Shown one piece after another: positions 50,667-60,954 of a DNA stretch of 64,000 bases. A program made the position numbers and the translations under genes. Source of the DNA: Epiperipatus broadwayi (taxonomy: Eukaryota; Onychophora; Udeonychophora; Euonychophora; Peripatidae); NCBI GenBank assembly GCA_028023455.1, contig JAQFVV010012398.1:6100682-6164681 (forward strand), given 5' to 3'. The first letter of the stretch is position 1, and the number at the start of each line of letters is the position of its first letter. The notes beneath the pieces are model-generated. The model worked only from the letters and a program-made list of their open reading frames with translations, was not told where the DNA came from and ran no database searches.

Positions 50667-50683
50667 CTCCCTTTTCTTTCTTG
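50667..50683 (-). promoter_or_regulatory. Polypurine tract
   Basis: On the minus strand this reads CAAGAAAGAAAAGGGAG, the all-but-one purine stretch expected just before a 3' LTR as primer for plus-strand DNA synthesis. Confidence 0.6.
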
Positions 50684-50709
50684 TTTCAACTATAACTTCT
50701 GTCTACCTT

Positions 50710-51360
50710 TCAACTTGCATATAAGCTATGTATAGTAATTACATGGTCACTTGGATTGTCCAAATATGGCATCAAAATGTGGGCCTTATATGTGTCCCTA
50801 GTCTCTTCTTCTATATCTATCCAGAAAGTATTTGGACCTGACTGCTTCACAGTAGTGAATGGTCCTGCATATGGGTAGTAAAATTTGTTATACTTGTTCT
50901 TCTGTTGCTTACTCATATGGGATGTTTTTATAAAAATCTTATCTCCCATCTTAAAATAATATGAATTTTTCTTCTTGTTTTTATTTCTTTGCTCAGCCGT
51001 ATCCATGAGCTGTTTATATTTTCTTTGTGTATCTTTTTCTCTATTGCTTTCAGCATGTTTAACTGTGGGTTAGTATTTGTTTGCTTTCATGGCACTCTTG
51101 GGTTGTTTTGTTTGTCTATATCCTATGGTTATATGGCCAGAAGCTGTGGTTTATGACATATGTAGCTGTATCTATCCATGTCATGCTCACCTTTAAACAT
51201 CTATTCCTTGTATTTGTGTCATCATCAATTGTTTTCTTTTTTAATGTTATATTTGGGTTTGGGACTTTTCTGTTTAGTGGTTTATGGTGTGGTATTCACT
51301 ATTGTGATTCAGTGAATTTCCCTATTTGGATCATTTCCTATATGGTGGAGCTTTAAATAC
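50710..51360 (-). pseudogene. Gypsy-type integrase C-terminal end
   Basis: The last 98 codons (50710-51006) are open and contain YFKMGDKIFIKT, then YYPYAGPFTTVKQSGPNTFWI and AHILMPY. This is the GPY/F module that ends integrases of this group, with the expected distance to the stop. Upstream the reading continues across stops as TVKHAESNREKDTQRKY and, more weakly, the end of the catalytic core to about 51360. The stop is followed by a polypurine tract and an LTR. The rest of pol is absent, cut off near the hAT remnant. It may be the same family as the 26930-28200 fragment, but the two do not overlap, so this cannot be tested here. Confidence 0.8.
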
Positions 51361-51439
51361 CATAATACACATTTAAGATGATCAAGTCTATTGACCTTAT
51401 TTGTGCCTTCAGAATTGGTCTTTCTATTGTGATAACCTT

Positions 51440-53971
51440 CTATCATAGCTATTAGAATTAATAATACTCTAGTCTAATGGTTGTCAACATTCCATCTGTG
51501 AAATATGTTAACTTCTTTTTGATGATTGATAGAATATATATCAGCTACATTGAAGAATATAAAACAATATCAAAAATATTTTGTAGTTTTTCTTTCAGAG
51601 AAGTCTTATAAAATTGTATCTAGTTGCCATGCTTCTTGATTTTCAATAAATAGGATCAGCATTTTTAACCTAGAAAATGATCTTTCTCTAGAAACAACAG
51701 ACACTGGCATGCTTAAATATATCTGAAACAGTACTAAAGATGTTAGGAAAAGCTATAGTGGTATTATTTTTTTCTAGAAACATTTTAGAAGACCTTCCAT
51801 AATATTCTAATGAAAGAATACTTTTTATAACTTTCATTTCATTGGCCCACAGATTAACATTTAAATCTGTCCTCTTTACAAAATTAGTAGATAAGTTTTC
51901 TTCTGTAGTTTTTGTAACTATGCTTCTTTAGTTTGCCTTTTTCCATTTTTTGAAAATTTTCCAAAAATTCAAATAAATCCATATGATTTTTTAATTGTTC
52001 ATTGAATCTGTAATGACTGTTCTGCTTTACTTAAAACTAAAAAAATATTTTTTCAGTTCTGAAGGATTAACAATGGCATCATCATTGACTTTATAACTAG
52101 AATATTTTTTATTTTTATTAATCTTTTACTATCAAATTCTGGAATTATCTCCCAAGTCTTCTGCCTCAACAAATACTTACTCTAATCCAGTATCCCTGTA
52201 GTGAGTCAACTAATGAAATAATTCTCAAGTAAAGAAAGCACTACAGAAATATCGATGGAATCACTTTGTGGTTTCTTGCTAACAAAATTTATTTGGAAAA
52301 TTAAATCCTACCAAAAAATGTATATTATAAACTTGTGAAGTTATATTGAATGTTTAAATGATTCTGCATTACTTTTAACTTAAATATCTTCTGATGTTTC
52401 TGATATTTCAAAAAGTGCATCATAGACTTCACACACACTTGGTGCCTTATTGCCTAATACTTTAAATGTGACATTTTTACTCTGTACTACAAATAGGTTT
52501 TATAGTAAGATCATTGACATATTTATGGAAAATTGACCATCTGTTTTTGAATGATGATAATAAAACATAAAGGCACTAAAGTATGTGAAAGAAAGTTAAT
52601 GAATCAGGACAAATTGTAGTTGTATTTAAAAAAATAAGATAATTATGACAAACACAGGGACTAAAAACACTATTAATTTTCTTTTAAGAGTCTAGTCTCA
52701 ACTCCATAAATTATTCCCTTCATATTGGAATCACTATCATACTCTTGCACTCTGATATTGCTAATATTTAATCCTAGATAATTATTTTCTCACTTCAGCA
52801 CAGCACATAAATTTTCTCCAGACCTACTTTCTACATAATTTATCATATGTTTTACCCATCAAAGACATGTAAGGGACATTTGTTCTGACTAATTAATGTC
52901 TGGAACACAATCAAAAATTATAACAAAATAATCTTCTGATTTTCTTTGATTTATGATCTAGTTCTGAAATTTGCATCCCATTAAATTCACTAATTGATTT
53001 TGAATTATTTTCCTTAGGTAATATTCTTGACTTTATTTACTGGAAATTTTATTGAAAATGGTCTACAAATATTTGTTCAAATTTCCAAAGCACTTCAATA
53101 ATTCCTAAAAAGTTTCCATTATGTGAATCACTTACATTTGCAACAGATCTTCACAATGCCAAACTACTTTAAGCTAGAAATTGTATCACTAATAATAATC
53201 TTTCAAAAACTTGATATAATCATAATTTTTCTTGATTCAGTAATTTCTATTGTATCTTGTCCATAGTTTTCACAACTGAAAGTCTTTCTTAAAGTTCTGT
53301 AAATTTTAACACTGAAATCAAATGATGCTTTGATTATTCTTGCTCTGTCATTCAGTTGTGGGTATTAGATCAGATATTGAATTCTGATGTGAACAAAGCA
53401 ATCATCACATTTTTAATAAAAAAGGTGACAAGAGAAATAAAATATTTTTATCTTTTTATCATAATATATTTAGGGACAATACAATGAATTCACCAGTTGG
53501 ACATCTTCTTTTAAGGTGAATTTTTAAAAAATGAGTTCCATTATTTTGGCTAAGAAATTTATCCACAATAATTTTTGGTGGTCCTTTTTCATAAATAATC
53601 TATTATTTGCTGGCTCATTGTCTCTGGAAAAGGGTAAACTGCTATATTTAGTAAATCATTAACTATTTCTTTATTTTAAAGCACATATCCATGATATCAT
53701 TTCCTTTTTGTAAATGTGTTTCTTCAGGATTATTATCTATCTCCATTATTATTATCTATATTCTGAAAATATTTTCTGGAGACATTTTCATTTATATAAA
53801 TATTTTCATCTTTTGATTGGTCACTTCTGATGCTTTGATATCATTGTGAATTCTTAAAAATTTGTGCAGTGCCTTTTAGCTTTTTAGCTGCAATTTTTCT
53901 TATTTCACTTCATTTTCTTTTCTAACTACCACTTCAATATTTTCTGCTACATCTCATTTTGAATTGGACAT
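51440..53971 (-). pseudogene. hAT-type transposase remnant (DUF4371/ZMYM1-like)
   Basis: hAT transposases cut and paste DNA transposons; the ZMYM1/DUF4371 branch is widespread in animals. The minus strand starts with ATG at 53971 (MSNSK). Around 53490-53525 it has KIHLKRRCPTGEF, part of the zinc-finger/TTF-type N-terminal region. Near the end PVSVVSRERSFSRLK (about 51663-51710) matches the C-terminal hAT dimerisation signature, followed by LDTIL and DFSERK, as in intact members. The whole about 2.5 kb carries dozens of stops and shifts. No terminal inverted repeats were found. Confidence 0.75.
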
Positions 53972-55003
53972 CCTATAAAAACAAAATAGTCAAAAAGTTA
54001 AGATACTTTCACAAAGGAGATAATAATTAAAAATAAATATTTTATAGCTTTAAACTTTTTAAATTTGCATTAAAATAATCAAAACTATTTTCATAATGTT
54101 TATTAGTTAAAAAGTATTGAAAAATTGCCACATCAATGTAAATTAGCAATTTAGAATTTTATATTTAAAATTTTAAAGCAATAAATTGAACAACTAAGAA
54201 TTTTTAGTTGTTAATATTTTATGTAAAAAATAAATAATAAATGAGTTTAGTATAGATAAGTTTATTGAATTGTTTAGCTCATGAAATAATTAAATTATAT
54301 TTGAATGAGTTACCTTGCTGTAGAAATAATTCACATATACATTAATAATTTAATTCACAATTTAGTGAACAAATGATAATTTACTTGGCCAACATAATTT
54401 TTTTGAAGATAAATCATGGCATATTTTTATTTTTTGCAATTGAGCACGAGATTTGTTGAATGCATACTACTTGCAGCAAGAAAGTTGGTGGAAATTCAAT
54501 TAGTCAACTAGGCACTGAAATATAGATAATTGAAAATAATGTAAAGAAAAAAATAATCAGAAACATTTTTGTATTTGAATATACAAAAATGTTCCTGATT
54601 ATTGTAATTTTTTTAAATAACTAGTTATATTTTCTTTACTACAATTTTTAATTACATAAACTTTGACAAGAGCAGGGAAGGAACTTTCAAGTATAGGCTT
54701 ACTTGGATGCATTCGGCTCATATTCTTTCCTGGCTACAGATTGTGCCATGCCTCCTCTGAAAGTTTCAGTTTTGATACTATAATTACGATGTATTAAAAA
54801 TGAATAATATGAAAAACTATAATCAAACAATAAGCTGAAGTCTTTCAAAATAGAAACATTTATTGTAGAAGTTCATGAAAAACAAATGAATTAATTAGTA
54901 CATGATATATTTTATATATGGTTATACATGTCTTATGAAGGTTATTTTTAACTAATAGTTATTCTCTATTTTGTTTGTGTTGTTAGTTTGATTATACTTA
55001 TTT
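53972..55003. other. AT-rich DNA upstream of the hAT remnant
   Basis: It contains a strong hairpin at 54552-54603 and a less AT-rich patch at 54670-54770. The patch holds CAGGGAAGGAACTTTC, which looks like a hAT-type terminus but lies in the wrong orientation to close this element. Confidence 0.4.
54552..54603. repeat. Hairpin, 23-bp stem and 6-base loop
   Basis: AATAATCAGAAACATTTTTG plus TAT (54552-54574) pairs with 54581-54603 at 22 of 23 positions around the loop TTGAAT. Confidence 0.9.
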
Positions 55004-55107
55004 TTCATATGTCATAGCATCGGCCGGGACGCGAACCCACAATCGTCTGCAACCAACTACTTGCTTGCATGGCGGCTGCGATACCTCTCGACTAACAACG
55101 CAAGACT
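55004..55107 (-). mobile_element. tRNA-derived SINE with 14-bp target-site duplication
   Basis: The minus strand reads from AGTCTTGCGTTGTTAG through A box TTAGTCGAGAGG and B box GGTTCGCGTCC to a tail GATGCTATGACATATGAA. GATTATACTTATTT flanks it exactly at 54990-55003 and 55108-55121. The same family is duplicated at 57368-57678. The Pol III boxes and direct repeats show LINE-driven insertion. Confidence 0.9.
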
Positions 55108-55121
55108 GATTATACTTATTT

Positions 55122-57225
55122 GTAAGTGAATATTAAAGAATTCACAAATTAATGTGATAATAATAAACTTATGGTGAATTGTATCAAAACATATGATTGA
55201 TAGATCAATTTGACAGGGTTGATTGATTCAAAAGTGTTTTGTTTTTTTCTGAGCATGTTGTTGAATAGTCACAATGTTGACTTTTTTCTAAAATATGACA
55301 TTATAAAGTACCACATTTGCATTAAGTGAAGTGTATAGAAGAATGTGATATTATTGTCCATATACATAAAATAATAGTTTTTTAATTTTATGTTATATAT
55401 ATTTTTAAAAAAATATTATTTATACTCATTCTATTGTAGACTGAAATTTAGCAAAGCAAGTCATTGGTAGATTTACTCCATTAGTAAAAGGCCATGATAC
55501 AGTAGATTATCGAAAAGCCGAAGACTAAGAAGTGCAGCAAAATTCTGATATGATACTCAACATATGGCATTCTATGTGACAAACTACTCAATTATTTTGT
55601 CTGACTGGGTTAACACATTCATATAAAGTGATGGATTTCAGAAGTTATTTTAAATCAAAGACTAAGCTTCTCACTTTTGGTGCTTGTAAGCCATATGACC
55701 TCCCAAGCAAATAACTATTGACTAGTTAATTTAAGTGACAGATTAACTTTAGCAGTTCTATGAAATTGATTAACTGAGAGTTTGTTTTAATGCAGACAGC
55801 TTGAAATTTATTTAGGAATATTGAGCTCTAGAGTATGCTGCTTCACTACACAGTGCAGAGTTAAAAAATCTTCTGAGAGTTCTTAAGTTATGAATGCAGG
55901 ACAAATTGTTTGTATAGATATACAGATTTAATACTTTTACAGTTGTAAACATCTATTTACCATATAGTAATTTAATATTATTAATTTATTACACTTTGTG
56001 TTAAAAGTAGTGAGAAAGATTTTATTACTCTTTTTAAAACATCATGTGAACCTATATATATAAAGAGCTAGTGAAAAGCAAGGATTGAAAGGGACAAGGC
56101 CAAGGTCGCTATGCTGTATAGACGCCAAAATAGATGGCCAATTCTTTTAAATAAATATTATTATTTGATAAAAATAGGTAATTGTATTATTTTTATATTC
56201 AATTATTTTATATATGTTACGTTATAAATAAAACATTGTTGGCTTCTATATGTGCAGTTGTAATCAAGTGATAAAAAAACATTCTTTTTGTTAGTCTTGT
56301 GACAATTATTATTACTGCAACACGTCTGAGAAAAAACATTTCTCGATTTGACAGTGGTAATTACAGAGTTTTTATTTTTATTTTCGGCAAATAAAAAAGT
56401 AATTCAAATAATTTATAAATACTTAAATAGATATCATAGTTTCAAGCATGAGTAAACAAGAAAGAAGAAAAATTCAAGCTTTGAATTTCTGAAACAAAGA
56501 GCCCAGTGCAAATTAAAAATAAAAGATCCAGTAAAATATTGTAGTCTTTTTAAATAAAACAAATCTGATCTGCAAAATACAAAAGAAGACCAACTCTCAA
56601 ATTCTTTTCAAACCGAACAATATCTTACACAAACACAACAATAACTTTTACAAACCGAACATCTTACACAAAACGATGTTAAAAAAAAAAAAAATACAAT
56701 TCTCAACATCACAAAAACAACTCATTAAAGTTGATTGCAAAAAAAGATCGACTACTCATTGTCACTGTGATTTGTGATGATACAAAATATTTTTGACATT
56801 ATCTACATCAAATGAAACTGAAGAACACTTTGCTAGTTTAGCAAACTCAAAATTGTTAACATTGTTCACAGTCATCAATGGGTCAAGACAGATACATAAA
56901 TAATTTTACCAATAAAAAACAATCTCGTAAAAAGAAAAAAAAAGTTTAAATAATTGAGACTTTTGCAGCAAAAAGGTAAGAAAAATATTGTTGTAATAAT
57001 ATTTTTTCTTATAATTTATTTGTAATTATTTATCAATAAAACATTTGACGAGATATTAATTTATATATATATTTTGTTGCCTATCCCAAGATGAGAAAAA
57101 AAAAACGTTCAGTTCTGCGTAAATAATTATAGCTTAACATATATGAAATTAAAAAGAAAGTATCTATAACCACCATGTCTATGTATAAAATAATAATTCA
57201 CCACATATGTTAAACTACGACGATT
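55122..57225. other. AT-rich DNA, no gene seen
   Basis: A less AT-rich patch near 56080-56140 (GGGACAAGGCCAAGGTCGC) and repeated CAAACCGAAC phrases near 56610-56665 are the only notable features. No ORF of interest. Confidence 0.5.
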
Positions 57226-57689
57226 TATATTTACAATTATTTAAACTGATGTTTCCGTTCATTAGTAAAAGTTTTAAAACAGGCGTGGCCTTAATCTAAA
57301 TCTACAATAGTTGTTTCACAATATTTTATGCCATAGTCATTAGACTAATACACAAAGTGATGTTCCAGTCTTGCGTTGTTAGCCGAGAGGTATCGCAGTC
57401 GTCATGCAAGCAAGTTTGTTTGCAGACGGTTGTGGGTTCGCGTCCCATTATATTTACAATTATTTAAACTGATGTTTCCGTTCATTAGTAAAAGTTTTAA
57501 AACAGGCGTGGCCTTAATCTAAATCTACAATAGTTGTTTCAGAATATTTTATGCCATAGTCATTAGACTAATACACAAAGTGATGTTCCAGTCTTGCGTT
57601 GTTAGCCGAGAGGTATCGCAGTCGTCATGCAAGCAAGTTTGTTTGCAGACGGTTGTGGTTGACATATGAAAAAAAAAAGTGATGTTCCA
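57226..57689 (+). repeat. 223-bp tandem duplication containing the SINE family, flanked by its target-site duplication
   Basis: Two nearly identical 223-base units start at 57226 and 57449. Each has about 140 bases of host DNA followed by a SINE head beginning GTCTTGCGTTGTTAGCCGAG at 57368 and 57591. The first SINE stops just after its B box; the second lacks the B box but has the tail GACATATG and ten A. GTGATGTTCCA occurs before each SINE (57357-57367, 57580-57590) and after the A-run (57679-57689). So one SINE inserted with an 11-bp duplication, and a later unequal duplication copied it. Confidence 0.9.
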
Positions 57690-58783
57690 CATTATAATAC
57701 AACACTTAAATACTATTAGAACTAAGAAAAAAGGTGGCATTATTCCATTCTTTTTGTTTATTGATGATAAATTATTAGTTTTACTTAGCTAATGAGGATT
57801 ACAATTACTTTTACTCTAATTTCAAATACTTTGGACTGTGATTGTTTATATTTACAACATTTCATTGGTTATTAAAACTTAAATGCTTCCGAGATTCTCT
57901 GAATGTATAATAGTGATTTAAGAATAGTTTGCCCTCTACTTAAATTAGCTACTAACAGGCTTCATGCTGTGTGTTATAACATGTTAATAAGTGAATGCAT
58001 AAATACTATCGGAGCTCAGGAATAAATAATATAATTCTATTATTTTCATTTATTGATAATAAATTATTAGTTTATAAATAACTCTTAGGGGTTATAATTA
58101 TTTTTTAAAATTGAGTATGTAGTGTATAAAATAGTAATATTTATATTGATGGTAGATGTATACTGATCTTTTAAATTGTTAACTGCTTGATTCAGTGCAA
58201 TAGTAAACTTGATAGAAGATCAATATTCATGATCAAGTCTCCAGTTTTATCACTTTTGAAGCTCAAAGTTTTTATGAAAAGCAGATCAATAAATCATTCA
58301 ATTATATTTATAATTTACAGTATTAACAAAATCAGACTAAAGTTGTTTGCTTTAATTAATTCACTTATATATATATTGCAACCATATATTTTAATCTATA
58401 AGGGTTAAATATAATCTTAATATTATAAAAAAATTTTTTTTAGCTTAAATAAACATAACTTTGTAATAAATAAACTTTATTGTTGTTAAACTATATAAAG
58501 GCTTAACTAGATGTTCTAATTTATTAATAAAACCGTTTGTTAGACATGTTTGAATATTAACTGCTTAAGGAATATCAATTAACTCATTTAATATTTGTTT
58601 AAATATCCAAATTTGATAGTTTAAATCTGGATAAGAGTTGGTTTGAAGTGTGCTGTGTTTTATATTAGTTATAGTAAATAAAGTTTTTGTTATTTGTAAA
58701 GTATTGTTATTAATTTATGTTAAAGTTTCTATTTTGCTATTCATCAAAATAAAAGATATTTAAAATATCCAAAATGGGGGGGG
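57690..58783. other. AT-rich DNA, no gene seen
   Basis: A 73-codon ORF at 58187-58408 is low-complexity and lacks domain or context. Confidence 0.5.
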
Positions 58784-58785
58784 GG

Positions 58786-58797
58786 GGTCCTTATGCA
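58786..58797 (+). repeat. Run of 12 G
   Basis: An uninterrupted G12 in DNA that is otherwise almost only A and T. It abuts the inverted-repeat element that starts about 15 bases later. Confidence 0.95.
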
Positions 58798-58813
58798 ACT
58801 CTTCCATAAAATA

Positions 58814-59087
58814 ATAATCAGAAAATGATAATAAATTCTTTACTACAGCTATATAATCAATAATAATTTTATACATAAAAAGCCTTTTTCAGCACCTGCT
58901 CTGGTGCCCTTTTCCAATGTTACTAAACTATTTAACATTAACGAATTATTTCTGACATAAAACCATCCAGTGTCCATTAATGGGATTAAAACAAACAATA
59001 ATAATATAAACAATTAAGGCTTTTTATGTATAAAATTATTATTGATTATATAGCTGTAGGAAAGAATTTATTATTATTTTCTGATTA
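58814..59087. mobile_element. MITE-like inverted-repeat element
   Basis: The arms at about 58814-58884 and 59018-59087 are reverse complements with only a few differences. Both contain ATAATAAATTCTTT, ACAGCTATATAATCAATAAT and TATACATAAAAAGCC. The spacer of about 133 bases includes a small hairpin, GCACC-TGCTCT-GGTGC (about 58891). There is no ORF and no clear target-site duplication. Confidence 0.8.
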
Positions 59088-60954
59088 CGTTTAAAATAGT
59101 ATTTTATAAAGTATGGTTAATATAATATCTGTTTAAAGATAGAATTTAAGACATTAAGCTTAATGATAACTAATTTGGAATAGGTTTTAACTTAAATAAG
59201 TTTTAATAGATAAAATTTAGCTCCATTGCTTTTAAAATATTGATTACATCTAGTATATATAGTGATAGATCAAATAGATGTGTTATTATGCTTATGAATG
59301 TGTGTTTGGTTGATTATTTATATATTACAATTATTATCAAATTCATGTCTTGTGGGGTTATTAATTGGTATGCTGCTTGGAGATGGGTATCAATTTAGGC
59401 ATTTTTATGTGGATATTTTATTACTAGTGTATGTGTTAAGCCCTTCCACGAAAGACAGCATGACTTACTTGCTTCTGCAATGCCAGGTCAAGTTATTGGG
59501 TGCCCATTCACCCACTTTGCCTATAACTTGTATGACAACATTTTAAGGCATGCCCATCTGTGAAATTATTTTACTAGCTTTATTAAAGCTGAATTTTAAA
59601 TATGTTTGTTTAATTATTAGTATTGAGTTTATCTATTTCTTTACCCCTCATAGGTATTAATAGAATTGTATTGTTTTAATTATTTTTGCATAGTATTAAG
59701 CTATCTTTACAATTCCATGAGAAATATGTTTCCACACTGATTTTTAGACATTATCAATGCTGTAATATATTTAATATCATACTAATGACCTATGTAAATA
59801 ATTTTGAGAAGAATAGTATTAGATAAAGTGTGAGAACTTCTTAAGTAATATAAATGCTATTATTGCAATTTTGTAAAAATGTCTTTTAAATAAATATTGT
59901 GTTAAAGATTTGCAGAGGTCCCTACTGTCTTTTTTCAGGCACATAGTATTAAGGTTATAGCCTTAATAAATATTACTTTAAGTAATGACTATATGCTTTA
60001 TAACTATAATTATTATTATTATGGTAAATACATATTTTTGATATTTATTAAATATATTTCTGTTTTCATTGCCAATATCATCTTCATTTGTCTAGAAAAT
60101 CAAATTTAATAACATTTTATCATTTCATTATTTTAAAAGAGTAAATTTCAGTGGATACATAAAACTTATTTATTTATTTTACTTATCATTTACTTAACAT
60201 CAGCATTGCAATAAGCTACATATCATGTTATCTTTATTTCAAATGTACTTTGTAATATAGTGGGTAGCATAAACGTACCATTTCTACTTGCTGTATTATT
60301 TATTTTTAGTACTTAGTACAAATTCATCTGAAGATATGAGAATTTGAGATGTTAATAGATGGTCTAAAATAATATATATATAAGTAAAATTTTAACATAT
60401 TTAAGGAGTGTTATATCTGCTATCCATGTGCTTATGTAAAATGTTTAGATACTTAAGTATTTCATAATTGCATTTTATTTGTCTAAGACACAAGATATTT
60501 GATGATAAAGTCATAAGAAAAAGATAGAATATTTAATGTATAATTTGAATAATTATTGCATTTAAGAGTGTTAAAATATTTATTACAATAATTATTATTT
60601 TTTTTTGCATTATGAGTAAAACCTGAGATGTAGATAGAGTATGGACATAGTATATAAATTTGAAGTTTTAAAAAGAATCTGAGATTAAATAAGAAACTGA
60701 GTTAAGATTTAAATATAAGAAGAACCTGAAATTTTAAAATTAGCATTTATATGATATTTTGTCTATGTAAGATGACTCATACCCTATGGGTGTAAAATCC
60801 ATAGTCATTATGGTGCATGTGTGACCAATTCCTGATTCCCTGCTCACATTGAAAGGTTACAATATATATGCAAAGCAATCATGCATCAGTCAATGTGGCA
60901 AGTTTATTGCCTTTTTACCTTTGAGTTTAAGATCCAAAAACACCTTGATATTTT
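59088..60954. other. AT-rich DNA ending in a family Y-like right end
   Basis: An 82-codon ORF at 59298-59546 shows no domain, though the DNA at 59440-59530 is less AT-rich than its surroundings. GAAAGGTTACA at 60851-60861 followed by ATATATATG, preceded by CCAATTCCTGATTCCCTGCT, matches the right ends at 14270 and 40351. 60862-60954 may be the untranslated start of LINE copy 2. Confidence 0.4.

Noticed and set aside
54670-54690. Terminal inverted repeat of the hAT element
   Set aside because: CAGGGAAGG is hAT-like but points the wrong way for the right-hand end of a minus-strand element, and no partner was found.
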